From Zhuqueibacter pondensis (GTDB lineage: Bacteria; Zhuqueibacterota; Zhuqueibacteria; Zhuqueibacterales; Zhuqueibacteraceae), in the NCBI GenBank assembly GCA_034505955.1, contig JAPDQK010000019.1, positions 21,227-85,226 of the forward strand: a stretch of 64,000 nt of DNA. The letters are read 5' to 3'. The position numbers and the translations under genes are program-made. Of the stretch, positions 53,161-61,358 are shown in pieces. The notes beneath the pieces were generated by a model that had not been told where the DNA came from, searched no databases, and saw nothing but the letters and a program-made list of their open reading frames with translations. Within the stretch, counting starts at the first letter, position 1. Every line of letters begins with the position of its first letter.

Positions 53161-54393
53161 GTGGGAACGTTGCTGGACGGTTTCAGCGCGAAGCCTCTAA
53201 AAGATGTTCATGTTGTTTATGATGCGAAGTCGATCCGATATGTCGGCAGCGCCGATGATTCGCCGCCCGCAGATTTGTTGAATCCGGGACAAGCTCAACC
53301 GGATGTGGAATTGCGGGATTTTACTCTGCTGCCGGGATTGATCGATGCGCACGCACATTTGTTTCTCGAAGGTGGGGAATTGGATTTTGAGAAACGGCAC
53401 GCATACCTGAAGCAAACTCCCAAAGAGTTGCTTCGAGCTGCACACCAGCGCTTGGAGAAACTGGTTCGGATTGGCGTGATCGCGATTCGGGATGCCGGTG
53501 ATAAGCATGGCGTGGGTCTCGCGCTCAGTGAACTTTATGGAAGAGAAGACAACGCACTCATGCCTTATGTCGATAGTCCGGGTGCGGCGATACACCACAA
53601 AGGCAACTACGGCGGATTTATGGCGGAGCCTATCGAAAACCATGCCTCTCTCAAAGACTGCATTGAATCGCGAATTCGGGCCGGCGCCGATCGTATCAAG
53701 TTGATCGCCACAGGAAATATAGATTTCAGAGAAGGCCGGGTTACTCAAGAACCGCAAATGTCTGCTCAGGAGGTGGCGGAGCTTGTGAACGCGGCAAAAG
53801 GATTCGGCAAACAAACCTTTGCCCATGCCTCCGGCGATGCCGGAATCGAGCACGTCATCGCAGGTGAGGTGGATTCGGTTGAACACGGTTTTTTCATTCG
53901 CGATGACCAACTGGCTCGAATGCGGGATCAGCAAATCGCCTGGGTTCCAACATTTGCGCCGGTCCAGAAGCAGATCGATCACGCCGAGCGCCTGGGGTGG
54001 GATGAAAGAGTGATTTCGAATCTGCGGAAGATTCTCGAGCAACATGCAGCGAGCCTGGTAAAAGCTCACGAGATGGGAGTACGGATCATCGCGGGAAGCG
54101 ATGCCGGCTCCTACGGCGTGACGCATGGTTTGGGTTTCTTGGACGAATTAGAATTGATGGAGCGCGCCGGACTGCCGGCGTTGGCAGTGATCAATGCCGC
54201 CACCGGCAACAGCTCGGAGCGATTGGGATACAAGGAAAATTTTGGGCAAATCAGGCCGGGGTATCGCAGCCGCTTCATTCTCACACGCTACTCACCGTTG
54301 GAAGGCATTACCAATCTGAGAAACGACAAACAGATTGTGTTTGATGGCACGGTGTATGACTCCACAGCGAATATCGATGCAACGGGATTGTAA
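53161..54393 (+). CDS. Amidohydrolase-family protein (imidazolonepropionase-like), N-terminus uncertain
   Basis: 410 residues from a GTG at 53161. Metal-binding motifs are H64 and H66 in IDAHAHLF, a Lys/His region around RIKLIATGNI and FAHASGDAG, VEHGFF, and a late Asp in GSDAGSYGVTHG. This group (COG1228) hydrolyses cyclic amides, dipeptides or lactones; the substrate here is unknown. The frame is open upstream to about 53080 without an ATG, and no RBS precedes the GTG, while upstream DNA is repeat sequence. The original start or signal peptide may therefore have been lost or replaced. It precedes two aldo/keto reductases, which suggests a small catabolic step for a sugar-acid derivative, but this is not shown. 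Confidence 0.68.
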   Translation: MGTLLDGFSAKPLKDVHVVYDAKSIRYVGSADDSPPADLLNPGQAQPDVELRDFTLLPGLIDAHAHLFLEGGELDFEKRHAYLKQTPKELLRAAHQRLEKLVRIGVIAIRDAGDKHGVGLALSELYGREDNALMPYVDSPGAAIHHKGNYGGFMAEPIENHASLKDCIESRIRAGADRIKLIATGNIDFREGRVTQEPQMSAQEVAELVNAAKGFGKQTFAHASGDAGIEHVIAGEVDSVEHGFFIRDDQLARMRDQQIAWVPTFAPVQKQIDHAERLGWDERVISNLRKILEQHAASLVKAHEMGVRIIAGSDAGSYGVTHGLGFLDELELMERAGLPALAVINAATGNSSERLGYKENFGQIRPGYRSRFILTRYSPLEGITNLRNDKQIVFDGTVYDSTANIDATGL

Positions 54394-54461
54394 ATACCGG
54401 AGTGACAGGCAACTCTGAAATTGTTTGACGCGCTGTAACTATTCAGGCACAAGGTGCAATC

Positions 54462-55331
54462 ATGCAAAGGCGTGAGTTTATCAAGTACACGGCTGTCACC
54501 GCCAGCGCCCTGACCTTTTCACCATTTATAAATTTATCAACCGCTGAGATCAAGAAGAAATATGCAAACGACATGGTGACACTCGGCAAAACCGGTATCA
54601 AGGCCTCGCGATTGGCTATGGGGACTGGGACAAATGGCATAAATCGCCATTCGAGGCAAACGGAGAGACTCGGCTTGCGAGGGCTCGCTGAATTGTTGCG
54701 CGCAGCCTATGATCAAGGCATCAATTTCTGGGATTCGGCAGATCAATACGGCACGCATCCCCACCTGAAGGAAGCATTGAAAAGCCTTCCGCGGGAAAAA
54801 GTGGTAATCCTGACCAAGACGAACGCCACCACCGCCGCGGAAATGAAAGCGGATCTGGATCGTTTTCGCGAAGAAATCGGCACCGCTTATCTCGACATCG
54901 TATTATTACATTGTATGACGGATTCACAATGGCCGGTTAGAAAGCGGGGTGCCATGGAGGTTTTGGCAAAAGCTCGTGAGGATGGCATCATCCGCGCGCA
55001 TGGAGTTTCCTGTCACACCCTCGGAGCATTGGAAGCCGCAGCCAATTCGGACTGGGTTCAGGTCAATCTGGCTCGGATTAATCCTGCCGGTGTTCAAATG
55101 GACGCAGAAGTCCCGACAGTGGTCAAGCTCCTGCAAAAAATGCATAAAGACGGTAAGGGTGTAATTGGCATGAAAATTTTTGGTGGTGGAGGACTTCGTT
55201 ATCAGGTCGATGAATGTTTGCAGTATATTCTCAACCTCGATTTTGTCGATGCCTTTACCATTGGGCAGGAAAGTCAGAAAGAAATGCAAGATCTTGTAAA
55301 ACGCATTCCAGCAGCGAGTATTAAGGCTTGA
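54462..55331 (+). CDS. Aldo/keto reductase with twin-arginine signal
   Basis: 289 residues. The N-terminus MQRREFIKYTAVTASALTFSP is a twin-arginine (RRxFIK) export signal followed by a hydrophobic stretch, so folded, cofactor-loaded enzyme would be exported to the periplasm. The AKR tetrad is visible: D91 and Y96 in FWDSADQYG, K119 in ILTKT and H150 in VLLHC. The barrel ends with AFTIGQESQKEMQDL. The next gene, also an aldo/keto reductase, starts 3 bp later. Substrate and direction are unknown; a sugar lactone or keto sugar is plausible. Confidence 0.82.
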   Translation: MQRREFIKYTAVTASALTFSPFINLSTAEIKKKYANDMVTLGKTGIKASRLAMGTGTNGINRHSRQTERLGLRGLAELLRAAYDQGINFWDSADQYGTHPHLKEALKSLPREKVVILTKTNATTAAEMKADLDRFREEIGTAYLDIVLLHCMTDSQWPVRKRGAMEVLAKAREDGIIRAHGVSCHTLGALEAAANSDWVQVNLARINPAGVQMDAEVPTVVKLLQKMHKDGKGVIGMKIFGGGGLRYQVDECLQYILNLDFVDAFTIGQESQKEMQDLVKRIPAASIKA

Positions 55332-55334
55332 AAT

Positions 55335-56318
55335 ATGGAATATCGTGAATTAGGGCGTACCGGATGGCAGGTCTCGGCAATCAGCTTTGGCGCTTGGGCC
55401 ATCGGCGGCACCTGGGGCACAGTCGATGATCGCGAGTCGATGGCGGCGTTGCATCGCGCGCTCGATCTTGGCGTAAACTTTTTCGACACCGCAGATGTGT
55501 ATGGCGATGGCCGAAGCGAGCGTTTGCTGGCGCGGCTTCGCCGAGAACGCTCCGAGAGATTTTACGTCGCCACCAAAGCTGGTCGCAGACTCAGCCCGCA
55601 TGTTGCCAGCGGTTATTCTCGATACAATCTGACAACATTTGTTGAGCGGAGTCTGAAGAACTTGGAAACAGAGACGATTGATTTATTGCAATTGCACTGC
55701 CCTCCTACAGAAGTCTATTACATGCCCGAAGTGTTTGGCGTATTGGATGATCTGGTCACCGCCGGCAAGCTCCGCTACTACGGCGTAAGTGTTGAGAAAG
55801 TCGAAGAGGCCCTGAAAGCCATTGAATATCCGAACGTGCAGTCGGTGCAAATCATCTTCAATATCTTCCGGCAGCGGCCGGCTGATCTCTTTTTCAGCGA
55901 GGCGCAACGCCGCCGCGTCGGGATTCTCGCCAGATTGCCGCTCTCCTCGGGTCTATTGAGCGGCAAATTCACTCGTGCCAGCACTTTTGCAGCGGATGAT
56001 CACCGCGCCTTCAACCGGCACGGGGAGGCATTTGATCGCGGCGAAACTTTTTCCGGGCTGGACTTCGAGGTGGGTCTGCAAGCGGTCGAAGCATTACGCC
56101 CGTTGGTGCCGCCCAATTGCACAATGGCACAAATGGCACTGCGCTGGATTCTGATGTTTCCGGCGGTGACGTGTGCCATCCCCGGAGCCAAGCGTCCCGC
56201 TCAGGTCGAAGAGAATCTCGGGGCGATAAACTTGCCGCCGCTATCAGAGACGACAATGGCAGGAATACGTGAGATCTACAATCAATATGCACGACCCCAA
56301 GTGCATCAATATTGGTAG
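55335..56318 (+). CDS. Aldo/keto reductase, cytoplasmic
   Basis: 327 residues without signal peptide, three bases after the preceding stop. The start MEYRELGRTGWQVSAISFGAW is typical of the AKR11/AKR12-like group. The tetrad is D51 and Y56 in FFDTADVYGDGRSE, K81 in VATKAG and H121 in LLQLHC. The late segment VTCAIPGAKRPAQVEENLGA is the NADP(H)-binding loop. Paired with a Tat-exported homologue, it may handle the same metabolite on the other side of the inner membrane. The physiological substrate is not predictable from sequence. Confidence 0.85.
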   Translation: MEYRELGRTGWQVSAISFGAWAIGGTWGTVDDRESMAALHRALDLGVNFFDTADVYGDGRSERLLARLRRERSERFYVATKAGRRLSPHVASGYSRYNLTTFVERSLKNLETETIDLLQLHCPPTEVYYMPEVFGVLDDLVTAGKLRYYGVSVEKVEEALKAIEYPNVQSVQIIFNIFRQRPADLFFSEAQRRRVGILARLPLSSGLLSGKFTRASTFAADDHRAFNRHGEAFDRGETFSGLDFEVGLQAVEALRPLVPPNCTMAQMALRWILMFPAVTCAIPGAKRPAQVEENLGAINLPPLSETTMAGIREIYNQYARPQVHQYW

Positions 56319-56356
56319 AATAAAAATCGTGAAATTCACCTTTGAAATTTCTGATC

Positions 56357-57511
56357 ATGAAAACAAAATCCCGCCCAGTTCGCCAGCATGCCGGTATGAT
56401 CGGCAATGCCACCATTTTTTTACTCTTCTCCATTTTTTGTTTGGAGGCTATTTATGCCCAGGAAAAGAATAGCATGAACATTGCCTCAGCTCCGCCACGG
56501 GTGGAAATTCCGAATACGCAATTACGGAAAATCACTTCTGCAATCGTCCAACAGGAGTATGATCTTTATATTCATTTGCCGCGGGGCTACGGGAAGACCA
56601 ATGATTCATATCCCGTGCTTTATCTTCTTGATGCGCAATGGGATTTTCCATTGGTCACGGCTATTTACGGCTCGCAATTCTACGATGGTTTTTTGCCGGG
56701 TCTCGTCATCGTCGGGATAACGTGGGGAGGGAAAAATCCCAACCATGATTCGCTGCGCGCGCGAGACCTGACGCCAACCAACGCCGCAGCATTGCGCCAG
56801 TCCGGCGGCGCACCAAAGTTTCTCGCCTTTATAAAAAAAGAGCTCATTCCCTTCGTCGAGTCCAAATATCGCGTCTCAGACGACCGCACGCTGATGGGCA
56901 GCTCGTTCGGCGGTCTTTTCACGTTATACGCTCTTTTCAATGAAACGGAATTATTTCACCGCTACGTTTTGACCAGTCCGGCGCTGGGTTGGGATAATGA
57001 AGTCATCTATGCTTATGAAAAAAACTATGCGGAAAAGCGATCCCAACTTCCGGCCCGGCTCTTCATGGCGGTGGGAGAGCTGGAAGGTGTCGCCGGTTTT
57101 CAGAAATTTGTGGAACATTTGAAAGCGCGGAATTACCAGGGGCTGTCGCTGCAAACCAGGATACTGGAAAACACCGGACATTCCGGAACGAAAGCCGAGG
57201 GCTATACCCGAGGTCTGCAAGCCGTATTCGCGCGGCCATCATTAAGGCTCGCTCCTGCAATCCTGGCGCGATATGTTGGCGTCTACCAGCTTAACCCCGA
57301 AGTTAAAATCACGATTTCGGCTGAAAACGATCGCCTGCTGGCGCTGGGTCCGGACAACACCCAATTGGTACTGCACGCTGAGACCGAAAAAGATTTTTAT
57401 GTTCCCGGACAATTTTTATTTGTTCATTTCAAAAACGATGACACGGGCAGGATCACCGGCTTCCAACTGGAACAGTTTTCCGGGGAAGTATTCGTCAAAA
57501 AAGTCGATTGA
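56357..57511 (+). CDS. Exported CE1-like esterase (putative esterase/IroE-FrsA-type hydrolase)
   Basis: The ATG at 56357 (MKTKSRPV) is preferred to a TTG at 56342. The signal peptide runs to about residue 33 (EAIYAQ). The 384-residue protein has the esterase-D-like fold: QEYDLYIHLPRGY, PVLYLLDAQWDF, nucleophile S183 in MGSSFGGLF and H275 in NTGHSGT. A small C-terminal beta-domain (about 295-384, YVGVYQLNPEVKITI) resembles DUF3471. Such enzymes include feruloyl and acetyl xylan esterases as well as siderophore esterases. The xylan context favours the first two. Confidence 0.72.
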   Translation: MKTKSRPVRQHAGMIGNATIFLLFSIFCLEAIYAQEKNSMNIASAPPRVEIPNTQLRKITSAIVQQEYDLYIHLPRGYGKTNDSYPVLYLLDAQWDFPLVTAIYGSQFYDGFLPGLVIVGITWGGKNPNHDSLRARDLTPTNAAALRQSGGAPKFLAFIKKELIPFVESKYRVSDDRTLMGSSFGGLFTLYALFNETELFHRYVLTSPALGWDNEVIYAYEKNYAEKRSQLPARLFMAVGELEGVAGFQKFVEHLKARNYQGLSLQTRILENTGHSGTKAEGYTRGLQAVFARPSLRLAPAILARYVGVYQLNPEVKITISAENDRLLALGPDNTQLVLHAETEKDFYVPGQFLFVHFKNDDTGRITGFQLEQFSGEVFVKKVD

Positions 57512-57651
57512 CTTCAAATTGCCGCTGCAGAAGCAACCGATTATCCAGGCGGTGAGAAAATATCCGTAATACTGTACGCAAGCTGGCAGGGCTTTTGCAT
57601 TCGGCAAACAAATATTGTTTTGTGAGAAACTCTGCAACTTTGGTTTATCTT

Positions 57652-58890
57652 ATGAGAAGGATTTTCCGCGCGGTTCTCGTGCTTGGCTTTTCGTGGTTCT
57701 ATTTATGCACGGCTCCGAGTAGCACAAAGAACGCTTCCGATACTGAAAGCAAGCTCCGTGCGGTGGCCGATGCCGTACTCAAAGATGCCACCTTCCACTT
57801 TGTCGATCAGAAAAACGGCAAGCGTTTCGCCTCTCCCGAAGAGGCGCCCGGCGATGCGCAATTGCGGCCGGAGAGCGCTTACAACGACTGGCGCTACTGG
57901 AACGGCGTGCTCAATATCGCCATGATCAAGTTGGCAGAAGCGCTCAACGAGCCGGCTTACCTCGAGTTCGCGCGCAAAAATATCGCCTTCAGTTTCGACA
58001 ACTATGGCTACTTTGAAAAAAAGTACCAGGGCGAGGGCAAATGGAATTATCCATTCGGCCAGCGCTTCATTATGGAAGAGCTGGATGACTGCGGCGCCAT
58101 GGGCGCCAGTCTCATCGAAGTCCACCGCCGCGATCCCCAAGACCGCTACCGCGCGTATATCGATCAGACCGCAGAACATATACTCACGCGACAGAGCCGG
58201 ATGGAAGACGGCACGCTCGTCCGCTCGTTCCCGCACCAGTGGACGCTGTGGGCGGATGATCTCTACATGAGCCTTTCGTTTCTGAGCCGCATGGGTGAAT
58301 TTACGGGCGAGGCGCGTTACTTCGATGATGCCGCGCAACAGGTTATCAATTTTCACCAGTACCTTTTCGATGAACAGAAGGGACTCATGCACCATTGCTG
58401 GTATTCGGATGTGAATCGTCCGGGCGTGGCATTTTGGGGACGTGCCAATGGCTGGGCGATGTTGGCGCAGGTCGATCTGCTGGATCGATTGCCAAAAAAT
58501 CATCCGCAGCGCAACACCCTGTTGGCGTTACTCCAGCGCCACATCTTGGGAATCGCACAATACCAGAGCGGCGAAGGTTTGTGGCACCAGCTTCTCGATA
58601 AAGTGGATTCATATCTCGAAACCTCTTGCAGTGCGATGTTCACGTACACGATCGCTCGGGCCATCAACAAAGGATATATCGAGCCGCGTTACGCCTCCAT
58701 CGCGCAGCGCGGGTGGGAAGGGGTGAGATCAAAAATCCATGCCGACGGACAGGTGGAAGGCGTTTGTACCGGTACCGGCGTGAGTGATGATCTGGTTCAT
58801 TATTATCGCCGCCCGGCGCCGCTCAACGATGTTCACGGCATCGGTGCCGTACTGCTGGCCGGCGCCGAGGTGCTGCAACTGCCGAGATAA
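57652..58890 (+). CDS. GH105-family unsaturated glucuronyl/galacturonyl hydrolase
   Basis: The ATG at 57652 gives MRRIFRAVLVLGFSWFYLC, a hydrophobic export segment; an upstream start at 57595 is possible. The 412-residue enzyme is an (alpha/alpha)6 barrel. The motifs YNDWRYWNGVLNIAM, QWTLWADDLYMSLSFLSRMGE (with the Asp that protonates the enol ether), GVAFWGRANGWAM, LWHQLLDKVDSYLETSCSAMF and GVCTGTGVSDD fit YteR/YesR-type GH105. Members remove 4,5-unsaturated uronic acid from pectin, ulvan or arabinogalactan fragments. A lyase product is its natural substrate, linking it to the BNR_4 protein at 61359. Confidence 0.85.
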   Translation: MRRIFRAVLVLGFSWFYLCTAPSSTKNASDTESKLRAVADAVLKDATFHFVDQKNGKRFASPEEAPGDAQLRPESAYNDWRYWNGVLNIAMIKLAEALNEPAYLEFARKNIAFSFDNYGYFEKKYQGEGKWNYPFGQRFIMEELDDCGAMGASLIEVHRRDPQDRYRAYIDQTAEHILTRQSRMEDGTLVRSFPHQWTLWADDLYMSLSFLSRMGEFTGEARYFDDAAQQVINFHQYLFDEQKGLMHHCWYSDVNRPGVAFWGRANGWAMLAQVDLLDRLPKNHPQRNTLLALLQRHILGIAQYQSGEGLWHQLLDKVDSYLETSCSAMFTYTIARAINKGYIEPRYASIAQRGWEGVRSKIHADGQVEGVCTGTGVSDDLVHYYRRPAPLNDVHGIGAVLLAGAEVLQLPR

Positions 58891-58936
58891 CTGACACAAC
58901 AACGTGGAGCTAAAAAGTTGCTTGCGTTAATCCCAC

Positions 58937-59024
58937 AACGTTAGTTGTGGACTGCGCCCGCAGGGTTCATGAACTCGCAAGCTAAGCGCCGTGCTGCACG
59001 TGAAAAACCCACTCCGTGAGGAGT
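58937..59024. repeat. Two short hairpins after GH105
   Basis: CCACAAC-GTTA-GTTGTGG near 58940 and CCCACTCC-GTGA-GGAGTGGG near 59005. The second belongs to the ACTCC/GGAGT palindrome family seen before GH115. Confidence 0.55.
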
Positions 59025-59052
59025 GGGAGCTTCAAAAATCGTTGCTGGTGTG

Positions 59053-59204
59053 GAGTATCCCCTCAGTTGCAGGTGGGCTTGTCATGTCATTCAGGAGACT
59101 GCGCCCGTGGGAAATCTTTTTTCAGCTAAGCATTGTGCTTGATAATAAAAAAGATGTTTCCAGTATGACATGGAGGATAGTCCCCGATAACTGAGGCATT
59201 ACGG
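59053..59204. repeat. Nested MITE-like element upstream of the SDR gene
   Basis: The inner part, 59085-59170, runs from TGTCATTCAGGAGACTGCGC to GTATGACA. The outer arms CCCCTCAGTTGC and ATAACTGAGGCATTACGG resemble the outer arms of the element at 63843. Together with the hairpins before it, it fills the 58891-59307 gap; no gene is seen. Confidence 0.6.
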
Positions 59205-59307
59205 AGTGGACGGCTTCTTGAAGCACCCCGAGGGCGCAGCCCACTTCTGACGAGTGCGGGCCCTCGGATATTTTGTTCACTATTGACTCATCTGGAATAT
59301 AGGTGTT

Positions 59308-60132
59308 ATGGAATATTTGAAAACGCTTTTTAATATCGAGAATAAAGTCGCCATTGTAACCGGTGGCAGCGGCCTCCTTGGCGGCGAAATGGCCAAGGGC
59401 TTGCTGAGTGCGGGAGCCAAAGTCGTCTTGCTGGCGCGCAATGAAAAAAATCTTCAACATAAAGTTGAAACGCTCAGCAAAATCAATCCCGAAGTCATGG
59501 GATTCCCCTGTAATGTTCTTGATCAGGAATGTATTCAAAACGTCAATAAGCAAATATTGGCTAAATTCAAGCGCATCGACATTCTCATCAATGCCGCCGG
59601 CGGTCACATACCCGGGGCCATCATCGGGGTTGATCAAAATGTCTTCGATCTGAATATGGAGCAGTTCAAAAAAGTCACGGACTTGAATTTGCACGGAACC
59701 GTTTTGCCCACGCTGATTTTTGGTAAAGCCATGGCCGATCAAAAAAGCGGGGCAATTATCAATGTTTCCTCCATGGCCTCGCAACGCGCGATAACCCGCG
59801 CGGTCGGCTATTCCGCCGCCAAAGCCGCCATTGAAAATTTCACCCGGTGGATGGCGGTCGAAATGGCCCTCAAATTCGGCAATGGCATCAGAGTCAATGC
59901 CATCGCCCCCGGCTTTCTCTTGACGGAACAAAATCGTGCGCTCCTCACCAACCCCGATGGCTCACTCACCGAACGAGGAAAGACCATCATCAACCTGACA
60001 CCGTTCAAGAGATTCGGAGAACCGGAGGAACTCATCGGCACCGTGTTGTGGCTTGCCAGCGATGCTTCAAAATTTGTGACTGGCACCGTCATTGCCATTG
60101 ACGGCGGCTTCAGCGCCTTCAGCGGAGTGTAA
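59308..60132 (+). CDS. SDR oxidoreductase, D-mannonate oxidoreductase (fructuronate reductase) type
   Basis: 274 residues with a Rossmann fold: VAIVTGGSGLLGGEMAKG (nucleotide loop), ILINAAGGHIPG, NVSSMAS (catalytic Ser), the YSAAK motif (Tyr/Lys) and GIRVNAIAPGFLLTEQNR. The NAAGGHIPGAI and FLLTEQNRALL segments are the pattern of the SDR-type D-mannonate oxidoreductase (UxuB/YjmF-like), which reduces D-fructuronate to D-mannonate. The uxuA gene starts 3 bp downstream, which supports this. A 2-deoxygluconate dehydrogenase activity is the alternative. Confidence 0.85.
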   Translation: MEYLKTLFNIENKVAIVTGGSGLLGGEMAKGLLSAGAKVVLLARNEKNLQHKVETLSKINPEVMGFPCNVLDQECIQNVNKQILAKFKRIDILINAAGGHIPGAIIGVDQNVFDLNMEQFKKVTDLNLHGTVLPTLIFGKAMADQKSGAIINVSSMASQRAITRAVGYSAAKAAIENFTRWMAVEMALKFGNGIRVNAIAPGFLLTEQNRALLTNPDGSLTERGKTIINLTPFKRFGEPEELIGTVLWLASDASKFVTGTVIAIDGGFSAFSGV

Positions 60133-60135
60133 GAG

Positions 60136-61326
60136 ATGGCGCTGGAACAAACTTGGAGATGGTTTGGTCCGAAGGATCCCATCTCGCTCAAAGAAATAAA
60201 ACAAACCGGTGCCACCGGCATTGTGACCGCGCTTCATCATATTCCCATTGGTGAAGTTTGGCCTGTCGATGAAATCATGAAAAGAAAACGGATCATCGAA
60301 GCCGAAGGCCTGACCTGGTCAGTGGCGGAGAGTATCCCGGTTCACGAAGATATAAAAAAGCGAGAAGGCAATTACCGGCAATATTTGGAGAATTATAAAG
60401 CATCAATTAGAAATCTGGGACAATGCGGCATTGACACGGTTTGCTACAACTTCATGCCGGTCCTGGACTGGTCCCGCACCGATCTTGAAGTCGTATTCAA
60501 AGACGGCTCGATCACCACCAAGTTCGAAGCCAAAGTATTTGCCGCTTTTGACCTCTTCATACTCAAACGACCAGGGGCAGAAAAGAATTATCACGAAGAT
60601 CAAATTCAGCAGGCAGAACAATATTTCGCCACTCTGGATGAGAATCAAAGACAGAAATTGATCCAAACCATTCTTCTCGGTTTCCCAGGCTCATGGGAAT
60701 CTTACACCCTGGAAAAATTGCTCTCGGCGCTGCGCGACTACGAGGGAATCGGGGATACTGAGCTTCGTGAAAATTTATATATTTTCCTGAGAGAAATAAT
60801 TCCGGTTGCGGAGGAGGCCGGCGTGTTGATGGCCATTCATCCGGATGATCCACCCTGGCCGCTGCTTGGCCTGCCTCGAGTCGTCAGTCATAAACCGGAT
60901 ATTGAGCGCATATTAAAAGTCAACGATTCACCCTCGAATGGGTTGACGTTGTGCACCGGCTCGCTCGGCGCCTCCGCAAAAAATGACCTGGTGGATATGG
61001 CAGAAAGTTTTGCGCCAAGAATCAATTTCGTTCATTTACGCAACGTGACCAGAAACCAGGACGGCGATTTTATCGAAGACAACCATCTCGACGGCGACGT
61101 GGACATGTATGGGGTCATGAAAGCGCTCATTATTGAACAGAAGCGGCGTGTTGAAGAAGGAAGAAAGGACACCCGCATGCCTTTTCGCCCGGATCATGGG
61201 CATCTGATGCTGCCCGATCAACACCGTCAGGGTATCTATCCCGGTTATTCGTTATTTGGAAGAATGCGAGGGTTGGCAGAATTGCGGGGATTGGAATTAG
61301 GCATCAGGCGCTCTTTAGGAATTTAG
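60136..61326 (+). CDS. uxuA: Mannonate dehydratase
   Basis: 396 residues, cytoplasmic. It dehydrates D-mannonate to 2-keto-3-deoxygluconate. The start MEQTWRWFGPKDPISLKEI-like segment, GIVTALHHIPIGEVW, SVAESIPVHEDIK, VCYNFMPVLDWSRTDL, AIHPDDPPWPLLGLPRVV, LCTGSLGAS and FVHLRNV form the UxuA signature, with His/Cys/Asp metal ligands. It is coupled to the SDR gene 3 bp upstream. With GH115 it forms the expected glucuronate branch, although uronate isomerase (UxaC) is not in the window. Confidence 0.95.
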   Translation: MALEQTWRWFGPKDPISLKEIKQTGATGIVTALHHIPIGEVWPVDEIMKRKRIIEAEGLTWSVAESIPVHEDIKKREGNYRQYLENYKASIRNLGQCGIDTVCYNFMPVLDWSRTDLEVVFKDGSITTKFEAKVFAAFDLFILKRPGAEKNYHEDQIQQAEQYFATLDENQRQKLIQTILLGFPGSWESYTLEKLLSALRDYEGIGDTELRENLYIFLREIIPVAEEAGVLMAIHPDDPPWPLLGLPRVVSHKPDIERILKVNDSPSNGLTLCTGSLGASAKNDLVDMAESFAPRINFVHLRNVTRNQDGDFIEDNHLDGDVDMYGVMKALIIEQKRRVEEGRKDTRMPFRPDHGHLMLPDQHRQGIYPGYSLFGRMRGLAELRGLELGIRRSLGI

Positions 61327-61358
61327 TCACCGATGTTCAAAACCAAAAAGATTTCATC

